Assembly (NCBI RefSeq): GCF_003425985.1
Contig: NZ_CP022985.1
Location: forward strand, 595,501-659,500
Direction of reading: 5' to 3'
DNA length: 64,000 bases
DNA from: Mariniflexile sp. TRM1-10
GTDB taxonomy: Bacteria; Bacteroidota; Bacteroidia; Flavobacteriales; Flavobacteriaceae
The translations under genes were made by a program, and so were the position numbers. The first letter of the stretch is position 1. Each line of letters starts with the position of its first letter. The notes beneath the pieces were generated by a model. The model saw only the letters and a list, made by a program, of their open reading frames with translations, was not told the DNA's origin and ran no database searches. Shown in pieces: positions 27,802-34,637 of the stretch.

Positions 27802-28116
27802 TTATGGCGCAATCCAATCAAAATCGATTAAATGCTCCAAATTGTCAGTTAATTTATTGTCAGGATTTGATCTTAAATATTTTCCATTGCTTCCATTAAT
27901 CACTTGTACTATTTCACCAATTTTCCATTCTGCTCTAGAATAATCCCACATCCATGTTGTGGCACTATTACCTCTTATTTCTAAAAGCGCAATTGCTTCT
28001 ACTTTTGTTTTTTTGATAGCTCTCGAAATAGTGGTTTCACCGACAGTATGAAAAGCATAATCGGTAATTACATTATTGGTATTCTTCCAAATCCCTGAAA
28101 TTCTGTATTCTCCCAT
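27802..28116 (-). CDS. DUF3892 domain protein
   Basis: 104 aa. MGEYRISGIWKNTNNVITDY, then IKKTKVEAIALLE and WMWDYSRAEWKIGEIVQVIN, ending LRSNPDNKLTDNLEHLIDFD, match the DUF3892 layout of small soluble proteins with no known function, common as single genes in Bacteroidota and often in accessory DNA. It is bounded by a hairpin terminator on one side and an array spacer on the other. Unlike its neighbours it lacks recognisable inverted core flanks. Confidence 0.75.
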   Translation of the reverse strand: MGEYRISGIWKNTNNVITDYAFHTVGETTISRAIKKTKVEAIALLEIRGNSATTWMWDYSRAEWKIGEIVQVINGSNGKYLRSNPDNKLTDNLEHLIDFDWIAP

Positions 28117-28195
28117 AATAAATATTTTTTATTTTGTAAAAGTATGTACAAAAATTTTAGCCTTTTTACGGTTTCCCGCAATCAATAAAAAAAGA

Positions 28196-28350
28196 CACTT
28201 CTCAGCAACTTTCCTATTCCCTCTTCCTCCAGCTATCATCATGACATCCCTTTTTATGAAAATCTCGAGCCTTTATAACTATGATATAGAGCAGTTCCAT
28301 TCAACACGGGCTTCATTGTTCGTGCTACGCACGCAACGAATCCCTTAGCT
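28196..28350. repeat. array spacer repeat, copy B1
   Basis: Contains TTCCTCCAGCTATCAT, then CCTTTATAACTATGATATAG, CATTGTTCGTG and CTACGCACGCAACGAA. The same blocks in the same order form copy B2 (29199-29396). On the minus strand the first block reads as a coding tail DDSWRKRE followed by a stop, so it may derive from the 3' end of a lost gene. Confidence 0.75.
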
Positions 28351-28364
28351 GTTAGCAGATGTTT
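28351..28364. repeat. downstream core flank of the 243-aa gene
   Basis: GTTAGCAGATGTTT touches the stop of the following leftward gene. Inverted, GTTAGCAGA matches 7 of 9 bases of GCTGGCAGA just upstream of the same gene (minus strand 29124-29116). One of four such flank pairs in this array. Confidence 0.5.
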
Positions 28365-29095
28365 TACTTATCACAATGTGAAATTTTATTTTTCCTTCTG
28401 AATTCTCCAAGTTGTTCCGCCCATTTACCAGAAATACTCAACAACTCGAAACAAAGAATCCTAAGAGAAACAGGAGTGAAGAATGAATTTCCTTTTCCCA
28501 ATTCTGTATTTATAAATTCTAGAATATTTCCATGACAAATGTTATTTCTATGCCTGACGATTTCAACCATTTTTATGTTAGGCTTTACGCTTTCTAATTT
28601 TTCAATAAAGTCTGTTTCGTTTGGAAATGCAAGCGCTTCTATAGGTAATCCTAAATTTCTCGCATCCATAATTAAATTATTACTTAAAACCTTATACGGA
28701 GTTAATTCTACAAAGTCATTTTCGGAATTTTGAATTTGGGCGATTGTAATTCTTAAACTTGCTTCGATACCGTTTAAAAATGACGAAACAGCGGGAACAT
28801 AAAATTCATTAAACATACAGTCAACTCCTTGTACGAAAAACCAATGAAATTCTGCTGCTGATAATCTTTCAAAAAAGAAATTTCTCATTGGAGACCAATC
28901 AGTGTTTAAATCAAAATGAAATTGGATATGTTCCGCTGCACTTTGCTCAAAAATTTCTTTTCTTGGTTGTATAGTTAAAAATGCTGACCATAGCTCATTC
29001 CATTTTTCAGTACTTGGTATTTGATTGAAGTTCATATCGTGTTTTAAAAATTTCTGATAACTAGCCTGTAGCTCTGTTTTTATCAAACCTATCAA
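28364..29095 (-). CDS. hypothetical protein of the accessory array
   Basis: 243 aa beginning at a TTG (29095), or 224 aa from the ATG at 29038. I prefer TTG because a cassette core flank ends only about 20 bp before it. The protein is soluble and helical, with motifs PTEKWNELWSAFLTIQPR-like near the N-terminus, QGVDCMFNEFYVPAVSSFLN and VRHRNNICHGNILEFI in the last third. The latter (RHxxxHG) resembles the RxxxxH-type motifs of HEPN-like or apea-type proteins, so an RNase/toxin role is possible but unproven. I do not recognise a named family. Confidence 0.6.
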   Translation of the reverse strand: MIGLIKTELQASYQKFLKHDMNFNQIPSTEKWNELWSAFLTIQPRKEIFEQSAAEHIQFHFDLNTDWSPMRNFFFERLSAAEFHWFFVQGVDCMFNEFYVPAVSSFLNGIEASLRITIAQIQNSENDFVELTPYKVLSNNLIMDARNLGLPIEALAFPNETDFIEKLESVKPNIKMVEIVRHRNNICHGNILEFINTELGKGNSFFTPVSLRILCFELLSISGKWAEQLGEFRRKNKISHCDK

Positions 29096-29198
29096 TCTAA
29101 TTTTAGATGGATAGCTCTGCCAGCGGTCAAATTTTACTACTTATCAAATATATTTATTTTTTCTTACAAACCATCCTGAATTGAGAAGTCAGTATATA

Positions 29199-29396
29199 AA
29201 AAAAGATGCCGAAGCATCTTTTCCCAGTGGTATTGGATTAAATTAATAGTATTCCTTATTTATCTCTCTTCCTCCAGCTATCATTAGAACACCTACTTTT
29301 TATGAAGATATTAAGCCTTTATAACTATGATATAGAGCGGTTCCGTTTAACACGAGTTTCATTGTTCGTGATACGCACGCAACGAAACTCTAACTA
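29199..29396. repeat. array spacer repeat, copy B2, with terminator
   Basis: Begins with the AAGATGC/GCATCTT hairpin (29203-29220), then TCTTCCTCCAGCTATCATTA, CCTTTATAACTATGATATAG, CATTGTTCGTG and TACGCACGCAACGAAACTC. On the minus strand GAGTTTC...GAAACTC forms an imperfect long hairpin right after the TIR gene. Shares blocks with B1 and the AGATGC family. The stretch 29096-29412 holds no gene. Confidence 0.8.
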
Positions 29397-29410
29397 TTGT
29401 GTACAGTTGT
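29397..29410. repeat. downstream core flank of the TIR-like gene
   Basis: TTGTGTACAGTTGT ends 2 bp before the gene's stop codon boundary at 29413. Its inverted copy, 13 of 14 bases, is at 30665-30678 upstream of the same gene. Confidence 0.65.
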
Positions 29411-29412
29411 TA

Positions 29413-30645
29413 TTACTCATCTAAATTTGAATCTTGTTCATTGTCATCATTTTCTATAATCTGCTTCTGAGCAAGTCTTGATAACCAATCTTTCATTGAT
29501 TTTGGTTTGTCTTGACTTGTTAGATTGGTGAAGTAGCGTATACTGTCTATTTCAGGATCTATAAATGCACACCAAATATTGCCAAACTTATTTAGAATAA
29601 CTATTGATTCCATAATTGTATAAAGACCTTTAACACCCGCAGTAATGACTACTAATTCATTGTCTTCTTCATCTTTTTCAATACTAAACTGTTGAAAATT
29701 GTCAAGAAATACAGATAAATATTTTCCTGTCATTCGCTCAATTTCATTAAAATCTAATTCGTCCAAGTATCCATAATTAATAACCATTTCTGGTAAATGT
29801 TTATAATGTCCAGAGAATATGGAATTATGACCATGGAAAATTTTACAACCTTCACCTTCTTCGATTTCAATAAACCATTCTCCATTTTCTAATCTTCTTC
29901 GAAATATAATTTCGCAATCTTGATCGTCAAAAGTTTTAATTCTTGTATAGGCTGAATGCGGTGTCACTATTTGTGCTTTACCAGATATTTGTCCGCTCCT
30001 TGCACCGTCCCATATTATGATGCGGAAAAAGAAAGCATCTGAGGATACTCGGTTAATAAGTAATTTACCACCATGAATTTTAATTTTAGATTCTATACTC
30101 CAATTTCCCCACCAAACAATTTTTTCCTTTGTGATGTAATCTTTGTTGTAGTGTTTAAGGGCTTCTTGAAAAACACCTGTTAATTGTTTTTTAAGCTTAT
30201 TTTTCTCATCAGCTTTACCTTCAATTGTACTGTCCAAATGGTATTGCAAAATACGTCTTCCACGCAAATCAAAAGGAAGCTTTTCTATATTTCCAAAAGC
30301 GGTATTTTGGATCATAATTATTCGATCCCAACCTAATATGGCAGATGCAAAACCCAATTCATATAATACGTTGGGATTTGGGGTTGGTCGCCCAGTTGAA
30401 GATAAATTAATAATGGATATATCACAGACAAAAATATCAGATTTTGCTATCTTTCCTGTAATTGATTCGACAATTGATGGACTGCCAGGCATTCCAAATG
30501 TATCACGATCAACAACTGCATCTAATGAAAAATTTTCGTCTTTAGAAAAAGCTTTGGTTGCTTTATCAAGTACATCTTGGATAAAAGAGCGATTATATCT
30601 ATTTTCCAAGTCAGATTGCCAAGAATAAAATACCGTATAATTCAT
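29413..30645 (-). CDS. TIR-like domain protein, putative defence effector
   Basis: 410 aa. Residues 1-165 form a TIR-like Rossmann domain: TVFYSWQSD on the first strand, DRDTFGMPGSPSI, KSDIFVCDISIIN and NPNVLYELGFA, where Glu96 takes the place of the NADase catalytic Glu, then LPFDLRGRRILQY. Residues about 175-410 are an unrecognised, mostly beta domain that could sense a phage or cellular signal. In bacterial TIR defence systems activated TIR domains deplete NAD+. No cyclase, SIR2, Thoeris or Argonaute partner lies beside it, so it may act alone. It is bracketed by gene-specific inverted flanks within the cassette-like array. Confidence 0.72.
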   Translation of the reverse strand: MNYTVFYSWQSDLENRYNRSFIQDVLDKATKAFSKDENFSLDAVVDRDTFGMPGSPSIVESITGKIAKSDIFVCDISIINLSSTGRPTPNPNVLYELGFASAILGWDRIIMIQNTAFGNIEKLPFDLRGRRILQYHLDSTIEGKADEKNKLKKQLTGVFQEALKHYNKDYITKEKIVWWGNWSIESKIKIHGGKLLINRVSSDAFFFRIIIWDGARSGQISGKAQIVTPHSAYTRIKTFDDQDCEIIFRRRLENGEWFIEIEEGEGCKIFHGHNSIFSGHYKHLPEMVINYGYLDELDFNEIERMTGKYLSVFLDNFQQFSIEKDEEDNELVVITAGVKGLYTIMESIVILNKFGNIWCAFIDPEIDSIRYFTNLTSQDKPKSMKDWLSRLAQKQIIENDDNEQDSNLDE

Positions 30646-30664
30646 GAATCAATGTTGTTAGGTT

Positions 30665-30678
30665 ACAATTGTACACAA
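30665..30678. repeat. upstream core flank of the TIR-like gene
   Basis: ACAATTGTACACAA, the inverted partner of 29397-29410, lies 20 bp before the ATG (minus strand). The single mismatch is A versus G, as in the flank pair of the 227-aa gene. Confidence 0.65.
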
Positions 30679-30756
30679 CTAGTTTATATGTATGACAAAG
30701 TCACACAAAGCAACCCAATTAAGAGTGGATATGTGTGATTGCTAGCACACAATATT

Positions 30757-30955
30757 TATAATCAAATATATTTATTTTTTCTTACAAATCATCCTGAATT
30801 GAAAAGTTCATAAACAAAAAAAGATGCCAAAGCATCTCTATTTCTTCCTATTCTTCCAACTATCATTCCGCCATTATACCTTATTCTTATAAACATAATC
30901 TCGGATAAACAATCCAGTTATACTAGCTACGACTAAACCTATTATCTCATACCAT
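30757..30955. repeat. array spacer repeat, copy C3, with terminator
   Basis: Includes AAATATATTTATTTTTTCTT, ACAAATCATCCTGAATTGAA, the AGATGC hairpin (30822-30837) and TATTTCTTCCTATTCTTCCA followed by ACTATCATTCCGCCATTATA. The same order recurs at 32762-32900 (C4) and in part at 26756, 29137 and 34646. It serves as the terminator of the leftward HxlR gene. Confidence 0.85.
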
Positions 30956-30960
30956 TCCAT
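30874..30960 (-). CDS. 28-codon membrane micro-ORF inside spacer C3
   Basis: Starting at an ATG at 30960, the minus strand reads MEWYEIIGLVVASITGLFIR and DYVYKNKV then stop: a short N-terminus, one hydrophobic helix and a basic tail. After the TAA the frame continues WRNDSWKNRKK to a second stop just before the terminator, so the gene may once have been about 40 codons. Copy C4 has the same sequence with a 1-bp insertion that breaks the frame. I cannot tell whether it is expressed; it may be a decayed small membrane protein or toxin. Confidence 0.35.
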   Translation of the reverse strand: MEWYEIIGLVVASITGLFIRDYVYKNKV

Positions 30961-31123
30961 TCATCAAAAATAGAACAGTAGTTAAAAGTAAAGTAGTGCT
31001 AAAAAGTTTCAATCCCGAATTGACAACTTGTAATCCCAAATAGATAACTAGAAAACAAACCTCTTTAAAGTCGTTTTTAAAGAAATTATTTTTTATGCTT
31101 TTTTATAATTATTTTAAGAATCA

Positions 31124-31456
31124 TTAAACTAAATTTTCTAAACCGAATTCAGCAAGTTGATCTACTATTGGCAAAGTTTTCAAACCTAATTCAGTTAATC
31201 TATATTCTACTTTCGGTGGAATTTGGGGATAAACTTTTTTACTAACTAATTTGTTTTCAACAAGCATATTAAGCTCTTGTATCAGCATTTTTTCACTAAT
31301 GCCAGTGACAGCCCTTTTCAGTTCACCATATCGCATCACATTTTCATTGATTTGGAATAGTATCATTAGTGTCCATTTGCCACTTAAGAGCGTTAAAGAA
31401 GCTCTAACAGGACATCTTTCATCGGATGCTGGATGTATTTTTAATTTTTTTTCCAT
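31124..31456 (-). CDS. HxlR-family transcriptional regulator
   Basis: 110 aa winged-helix protein. CPVRASLTLLSGKWTLMILF contains the conserved Cys and the first helices, ELKRAVTGISEKMLIQELNM is the recognition region, and KVEYRLTELGLKTLPIV is the wing. HxlR/DUF24 regulators often sense electrophiles, quinones or aldehydes through the Cys. It is divergent from an isochorismatase-family gene 113 bp away, and an operator (31485-31511) lies between them, so it very likely controls that gene and itself. Confidence 0.93.
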   Translation of the reverse strand: MEKKLKIHPASDERCPVRASLTLLSGKWTLMILFQINENVMRYGELKRAVTGISEKMLIQELNMLVENKLVSKKVYPQIPPKVEYRLTELGLKTLPIVDQLAEFGLENLV

Positions 31457-31484
31457 TGATAACCAGTTATTCTAACTATTTGGT

Positions 31485-31511
31485 AAGTACCTAACTAATT
31501 TGTAGGTACTT
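31485..31511. promoter_or_regulatory. HxlR-type operator
   Basis: AAGTACCTA (31485-31493) and TAGGTACTT (31503-31511) are perfect 9-bp inverted arms with a 9-nt spacer, in the divergent region between the HxlR gene and its presumed target. It reaches into the -33 box of the target promoter. Confidence 0.8.
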
Positions 31512-31545
31512 GTGCAAAGGTAAGTGAATTGTTATCTTTGCACAA
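31510..31545 (+). promoter_or_regulatory. promoter of the isochorismatase gene with overlapping palindrome
   Basis: TTG (31510-31512), 20-nt spacer, TATCTTTG (31533-31540) matches the Bacteroidota promoter consensus. A second perfect inverted repeat, TTGTGCAAAG (31510-31519) and CTTTGCACAA (31536-31545), covers both boxes, so a repressor bound here would block transcription. Confidence 0.85.
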
Positions 31546-31569
31546 ATAACTTTGTAAAAAATAAAACTT

Positions 31570-32115
31570 ATGAGCAAAGCATTAATAATAATAGACATTC
31601 AAAATGACTATTTCGAGAATGGAGCAATGGAATTAGTAGGTTCTTTTCCAGCAAGTGAAAATGCCAAACTTGTTTTGTCAAAATTCAGAAATGAAAACCT
31701 ACCAATCGTTCACATACAGCATCTTTCTGTTGCACCAGGTTCTGTGTTTTTTTTGCCAGAAACCAAAGGGCAAGAAATTCACGAAAATGTAAAACCATTA
31801 GATGGAGAAAAAGTAATTACAAAATATTACCCAAACAGTTTTAAAGATACAGATCTTTTAGATTACCTAAAGTCTCAAAACCTTACAGAACTAGTAATTG
31901 CAGGTATGATGACACATATGTGTGTTGATGCTACCGTGAGAGCAGCAAAAGACTTTGATTTTGAATGCACTGTAATTGGAGATGCTTGTGCTTCAAGAGA
32001 TTTAGAAATCAACGGTAGAACGGTAAAAGCTGAAGATGTTCACAACGCATTTTTAAGTGCTTTATCTTTCTTTTATGCTGATGTGAAAAACACGAATGAA
32101 TTTCTTAATAGTTAA
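31570..32115 (+). CDS. isochorismatase-family cysteine hydrolase
   Basis: 181 aa, cytoplasmic. The catalytic triad is visible: Asp9 in IIDIQNDYF, Lys85 in VITKYYPNSF and Cys118 in AGMMTHMCVDATVRAA, which also shows the cis-peptide region before the Cys. Family members hydrolyse amides such as nicotinamide or N-carbamoyl compounds, or vinyl ethers; the exact substrate is not visible. Followed 14 bp later by a SnoaL-like gene, forming a two-gene operon controlled by the divergent HxlR regulator. The set resembles stress or electrophile-response operons. Confidence 0.93.
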   Translation: MSKALIIIDIQNDYFENGAMELVGSFPASENAKLVLSKFRNENLPIVHIQHLSVAPGSVFFLPETKGQEIHENVKPLDGEKVITKYYPNSFKDTDLLDYLKSQNLTELVIAGMMTHMCVDATVRAAKDFDFECTVIGDACASRDLEINGRTVKAEDVHNAFLSALSFFYADVKNTNEFLNS

Positions 32116-32129
32116 TAAAAACAAATAAT

Positions 32130-32516
32130 ATGACAGCAATAGAAGTAGTAACGGCTTATTCAATCGCACTTTCACAGGGAGACATTCCTACAGCATTTTC
32201 ACATTTTAGTCCTGATGCAAAATGGCATCAACCAGGAAATCATCAATTTGCTGGAACAAAAATAGGGCTTGAAGCCATTGGCAAAATGCTTGGCGATATG
32301 ATGGGTGCAACCCAAGGTTCATTAGTTATTAAACCTGCTGGAGCAATGATGGTTAATGGAAATTTAGTTTCATTTCCTGTGCATTTTAATGGCAAAATTG
32401 GAGAAAAAACTGTAGATATGAACAGCAACGATTTGTTTGAAGTTGTGGATGGAAAAATTGTTCAAGTTTGGTTATTTTCAGAAGACCAAGATGTCGAAGA
32501 TGAGTTTTGGAATTAA
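32130..32516 (+). CDS. SnoaL/NTF2-like protein
   Basis: 128 aa in the NTF2-like cone fold: an N-terminal helix (IEVVTAYSIALSQGDIPTAF), FSPDAKWHQPGNHQFAG, then a helix and beta-sheet ending in FEVVDGKIVQVWLFSEDQ, characteristic of SnoaL-like and ketosteroid-isomerase-like proteins. Such domains bind small hydrophobic ligands and may be isomerases or dehydratases; no firm active site is evident. Second gene of the HxlR-controlled operon, 14 bp after the hydrolase, so probably functions with it. Confidence 0.85.
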   Translation: MTAIEVVTAYSIALSQGDIPTAFSHFSPDAKWHQPGNHQFAGTKIGLEAIGKMLGDMMGATQGSLVIKPAGAMMVNGNLVSFPVHFNGKIGEKTVDMNSNDLFEVVDGKIVQVWLFSEDQDVEDEFWN

Positions 32517-32540
32517 ATCTTAATCAAAAGCTTTAAAGTC

Positions 32541-32574
32541 AAGAGAGATTATTCTGTTAAGGGTAGTCTCTCTT
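32541..32574 (+). terminator. possible terminator of the hydrolase operon
   Basis: AAGAGAGA (32541-32548) pairs with TCTCTCTT (32567-32574) around an 18-nt loop, followed by TGCTTACTT. Located 25 bp after the SnoaL-like stop. Confidence 0.5.
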
Positions 32575-32761
32575 TGCTTACTTCTAAAAAGTTTATATGA
32601 GTATGATAAATCATACCAACACTCCCAAAAAAACAGGTAGATATGTATGACAATCATCATCTTATATTTTAATGCAATGTAGAAAATATATAACTGATTA
32701 ACATTCAAAAAAGCAAAACTCTTCCTATCACAAATTTACATGAGGGATAGCGGCGAAACCC

Positions 32762-32980
32762 ACAAAAAAAGATGCCAAAGCATCTCTATTTCTTCCTATT
32801 CTTCCAACTATCATTCCGCCATTATATTTATTCTTATAAGTATAGTCTCGGATAAACAATCCAAATTATACTAACTACGACTAAACCTATTATCTAGCAC
32901 TAAACTGTCCGCCACCACTGAACTTGATACGAAGCACAGCTTTATTTAACCACTGAACCCGCTTTTTTTGCAAAACGCCT
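32762..32980. repeat. array spacer repeat, copy C4, with terminator
   Basis: The AGATGC hairpin (32770-32785) and the next 110 bp repeat copy C3 almost exactly. Then comes a part not found in C3: CTGTCCGCCACCACTGAACT, a second CACTGAAC direct copy (32951), and GCAAAACGCC ending at the core flank. From memory, similar GTTTTGC...CACTGAAC...GTCCGCCACC elements are widespread in Bacteroidota. The region 32517-32994 has no gene. Confidence 0.8.
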
Positions 32981-32994
32981 GTTAGCACCAGTTT
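32981..32994. repeat. downstream core flank of the GIY-YIG-like operon
   Basis: GTTAGCACCAGTTT abuts the stop of the gene ending at 32995. The inverted partner (AGCACGAATTTT on the minus strand) lies just upstream of the operon's first start at 33880, matching 10 of 12 bases. Confidence 0.55.
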
Positions 32995-33492
32995 TTATTG
33001 TCCGCATAGTATTGGCCATCCTGTTTCTACTCTTAAATGTTGTTCTAAAAATGTTCTATAAACTTTACTGTCCACATAATTATTTATGTTAGATAATACT
33101 AAATATTTAAAAGTCCAATTAAATTCTCTAAGTCGTTCAAGTTCAAATAGAGCCAAGCAACCTGTTCCTCTTGAACCTGAAAAATGTTCGGATAAACGCT
33201 GTCGTAAGTTAGAATGGTGTCCATTGTAAACACAATATAATTCGTTACCATTTTGATTAATGGTAAACTTACTTGGGATAAGGTCAGAGGCATTGACTTT
33301 ATTCATTAAATTATAGTGCATTATGTCATTACGATGTCCAAATTGTCTGAGTGTTTCTTTTGGCGTGTTTGTTGAAATTGAATACAGTCCTGGCTGTCTT
33401 GGAACTGTAGTTTTGCAGTCGTTTAAAGTATCAAATGTTAGGTCTATTGAAACCCAATGATGATTTAGTATTTCATTTACAGTTAAGTTCAT
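32995..33492 (-). CDS. GIY-YIG-like nuclease domain protein
   Basis: 165 aa. The features suggest a variant GIY-YIG fold: PGLYSIS (residues 34-40) as the GIY strand, ELYCVYNGHHSNLRQRLSEH (84-103) as the YIG strand with the Arg-containing helix, and a C-terminal LEQHLRVETGWPILCG with a Glu at the catalytic position. The first domain half is longer than usual. Function may be DNA cleavage in defence or mobile DNA, but activity is not certain because the motif is loose. The preceding gene ends 2 bp before its start, so the two form an operon. Confidence 0.6.
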   Translation of the reverse strand: MNLTVNEILNHHWVSIDLTFDTLNDCKTTVPRQPGLYSISTNTPKETLRQFGHRNDIMHYNLMNKVNASDLIPSKFTINQNGNELYCVYNGHHSNLRQRLSEHFSGSRGTGCLALFELERLREFNWTFKYLVLSNINNYVDSKVYRTFLEQHLRVETGWPILCGQ

Positions 33493-33493
33493 T

Positions 33494-33880
33494 CTAATCT
33501 TTTCTTGATAATGAAAACGGTCGTAACATCTTTCTATAAGCCTGTCTTACGTCATTTAGCCCAATACCTAATTCTTTGATGTCTTCTTGTTCATAGTTGT
33601 CAGGATTGACCCAATATTCGGATGTATGGTCGCATATATTTGATAAATTTTCATCAAAATGTCTCATTGGAATTGCAGCGGCAGACCAGTATTTTGCCAA
33701 TAAAGCTTCTCTTTCCAAATTTTTTGGGCTTCCTTTGTCCAAGTCTCGGTAGTATAAAGTTTCATCAAGTGCGTTTGAAATTGCTCTTAAAGCACTGTCT
33801 TTTAACTCACGTCTGTCTTTTGAGAGTGTTGCAATTGGCCCAAGTATTTTTGTCAGTCCGTCTAGTATTTCTTTTATCAT
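33494..33880 (-). CDS. hypothetical protein paired with the GIY-YIG-like gene
   Basis: 128 aa, soluble, mostly helical. MIKEILDGLTKILGPIATLS opens a helical bundle, and SALRAISNALDETLYYRDLDK plus ALLAKYWSAAAIPMRHFDEN continue it, with IGLNDVRQAYRKMLRPFS at the end. I do not recognise a family. The stop is followed after a single base by the start of the GIY-YIG-like gene, so they are translationally coupled; it could be an immunity or regulatory partner. Confidence 0.6.
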   Translation of the reverse strand: MIKEILDGLTKILGPIATLSKDRRELKDSALRAISNALDETLYYRDLDKGSPKNLEREALLAKYWSAAAIPMRHFDENLSNICDHTSEYWVNPDNYEQEDIKELGIGLNDVRQAYRKMLRPFSLSRKD

Positions 33881-33905
33881 ATTGGTCGTCTTTAAAATTC
33901 GTGCT

Positions 33906-33920
33906 GTTATGCACAGTACT
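33906..33920. repeat. downstream core flank of the 227-codon gene
   Basis: GTTATGCACAGTACT directly abuts the stop at 33921; the inverted copy at 34551-34565 (14 of 15 bases) is 10 bp before the ATG. On its left side it joins directly the upstream flank of the next cassette. Confidence 0.7.
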
Positions 33921-34541
33921 TCATTGTTTTAAGTCGATTTTTAATTTTTCAATTTCTTTTAAAATGTCTGACTGGAATAAATTATTTCCAATTCCTAATG
34001 AATAAATATTGTCACAAATCTTAACAAGTCTTCCGAGCAAAGATTTCTCAGCAGGAGACCAAGTCTCACCAATTTTTATCTCATCATTTTTGTCGGTTGA
34101 TGCAAAATAGTATGTTACTCCGTCAAGTCCCATTAAATCATCTTCTGGCTTCTTTGTCTGTTCTTCTAATAGTTTGAATAAGTCAACAATTTTAAGATAC
34201 AAGTCGCTGGTTAATTCCGTCTTGTTTGAGATTAGTTTAACTTTTTTTTTGTTTTTTGAATACCAATAACTTTCCGATAGTCTATTGCTTACTATATAAT
34301 TTTTACCTTCTATTTTCTCTACAGAAAAAGAGTATTCATTAGAGAAAGATGGCATTGATGTGTATCTCGCTATAGGTTTTTCAGAATATCCTTTATACAA
34401 CAATGGGAAAACATTGTCGTAATATTCTTTTAGAACTCCTTCGTATTTTTTAAAGTCCTTTGCAGGTTCCAAATGTTGTTTTTGTCCGAAACATAAAAAT
34501 GTCGTCAAAACAAAAGTTAATATTAAAATCGTCTGTTTCAT
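33921..34541 (-). CDS. exported hypothetical protein of the accessory array
   Basis: 206 aa from the ATG at 34541, with signal peptide MKQTILILTFVLTTFLCFGQ; the longer in-frame start at 34604 would place 21 residues, and the cassette flank, before the signal and is unlikely. The mature part (KQHLEPAKDFKKYEGVLKEY, SLLGRLVKICDNIYSL) is soluble and mixed helical/beta with no motif I know. Its job is unknown. Bracketed by the best-conserved inverted flanks in the array. Confidence 0.7.
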   Translation of the reverse strand: MKQTILILTFVLTTFLCFGQKQHLEPAKDFKKYEGVLKEYYDNVFPLLYKGYSEKPIARYTSMPSFSNEYSFSVEKIEGKNYIVSNRLSESYWYSKNKKKVKLISNKTELTSDLYLKIVDLFKLLEEQTKKPEDDLMGLDGVTYYFASTDKNDEIKIGETWSPAEKSLLGRLVKICDNIYSLGIGNNLFQSDILKEIEKLKIDLKQ

Positions 34542-34550
34542 TGTCGTTCT

Positions 34551-34565
34551 AGTATTGTGCATAAC
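34551..34565. repeat. upstream core flank of the 206-aa gene
   Basis: AGTATTGTGCATAAC is the inverted partner of 33906-33920. The minus-strand form GTTATGC resembles the GTTRRRY core of integron attC sites in its first four bases only. Confidence 0.65.
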
Positions 34566-34575
34566 TTGTATATAG

Positions 34576-34637
34576 ACGAGACAAACCTTCGCATATACCT
34601 CCAAATATATCTAGATTGGCGAAGGTTTGTTTCGCTT
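34576..34637. repeat. attC-like hairpin at the array edge
   Basis: CGAGACAAACCTTCGC and GCGAAGGTTTGTTTCG pair over 16 bp with one mismatch, around a 27-nt loop. In the direction of the array genes it is followed by the GTTATGC core and the 206-aa gene, which is the order expected for a recombination hairpin; as a terminator it lacks a T-run. Confidence 0.55.

Noticed and set aside
31485..31545. Riboswitch before the isochorismatase-family gene
   Set aside because: The inverted repeats cover the promoter boxes and so are upstream of the transcript; operators explain them.
26756..32785. CRISPR array suggested by regularly repeated AGATGC blocks
   Set aside because: The repeats are kilobases apart with genes between them, act as terminators, and no cas gene is present.
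28196..34637. Classical mobile integron
   Set aside because: No IntI-type integrase and no consensus GTTRRRY/RYYYAAC pairs; only a cassette-like analogy is supported.
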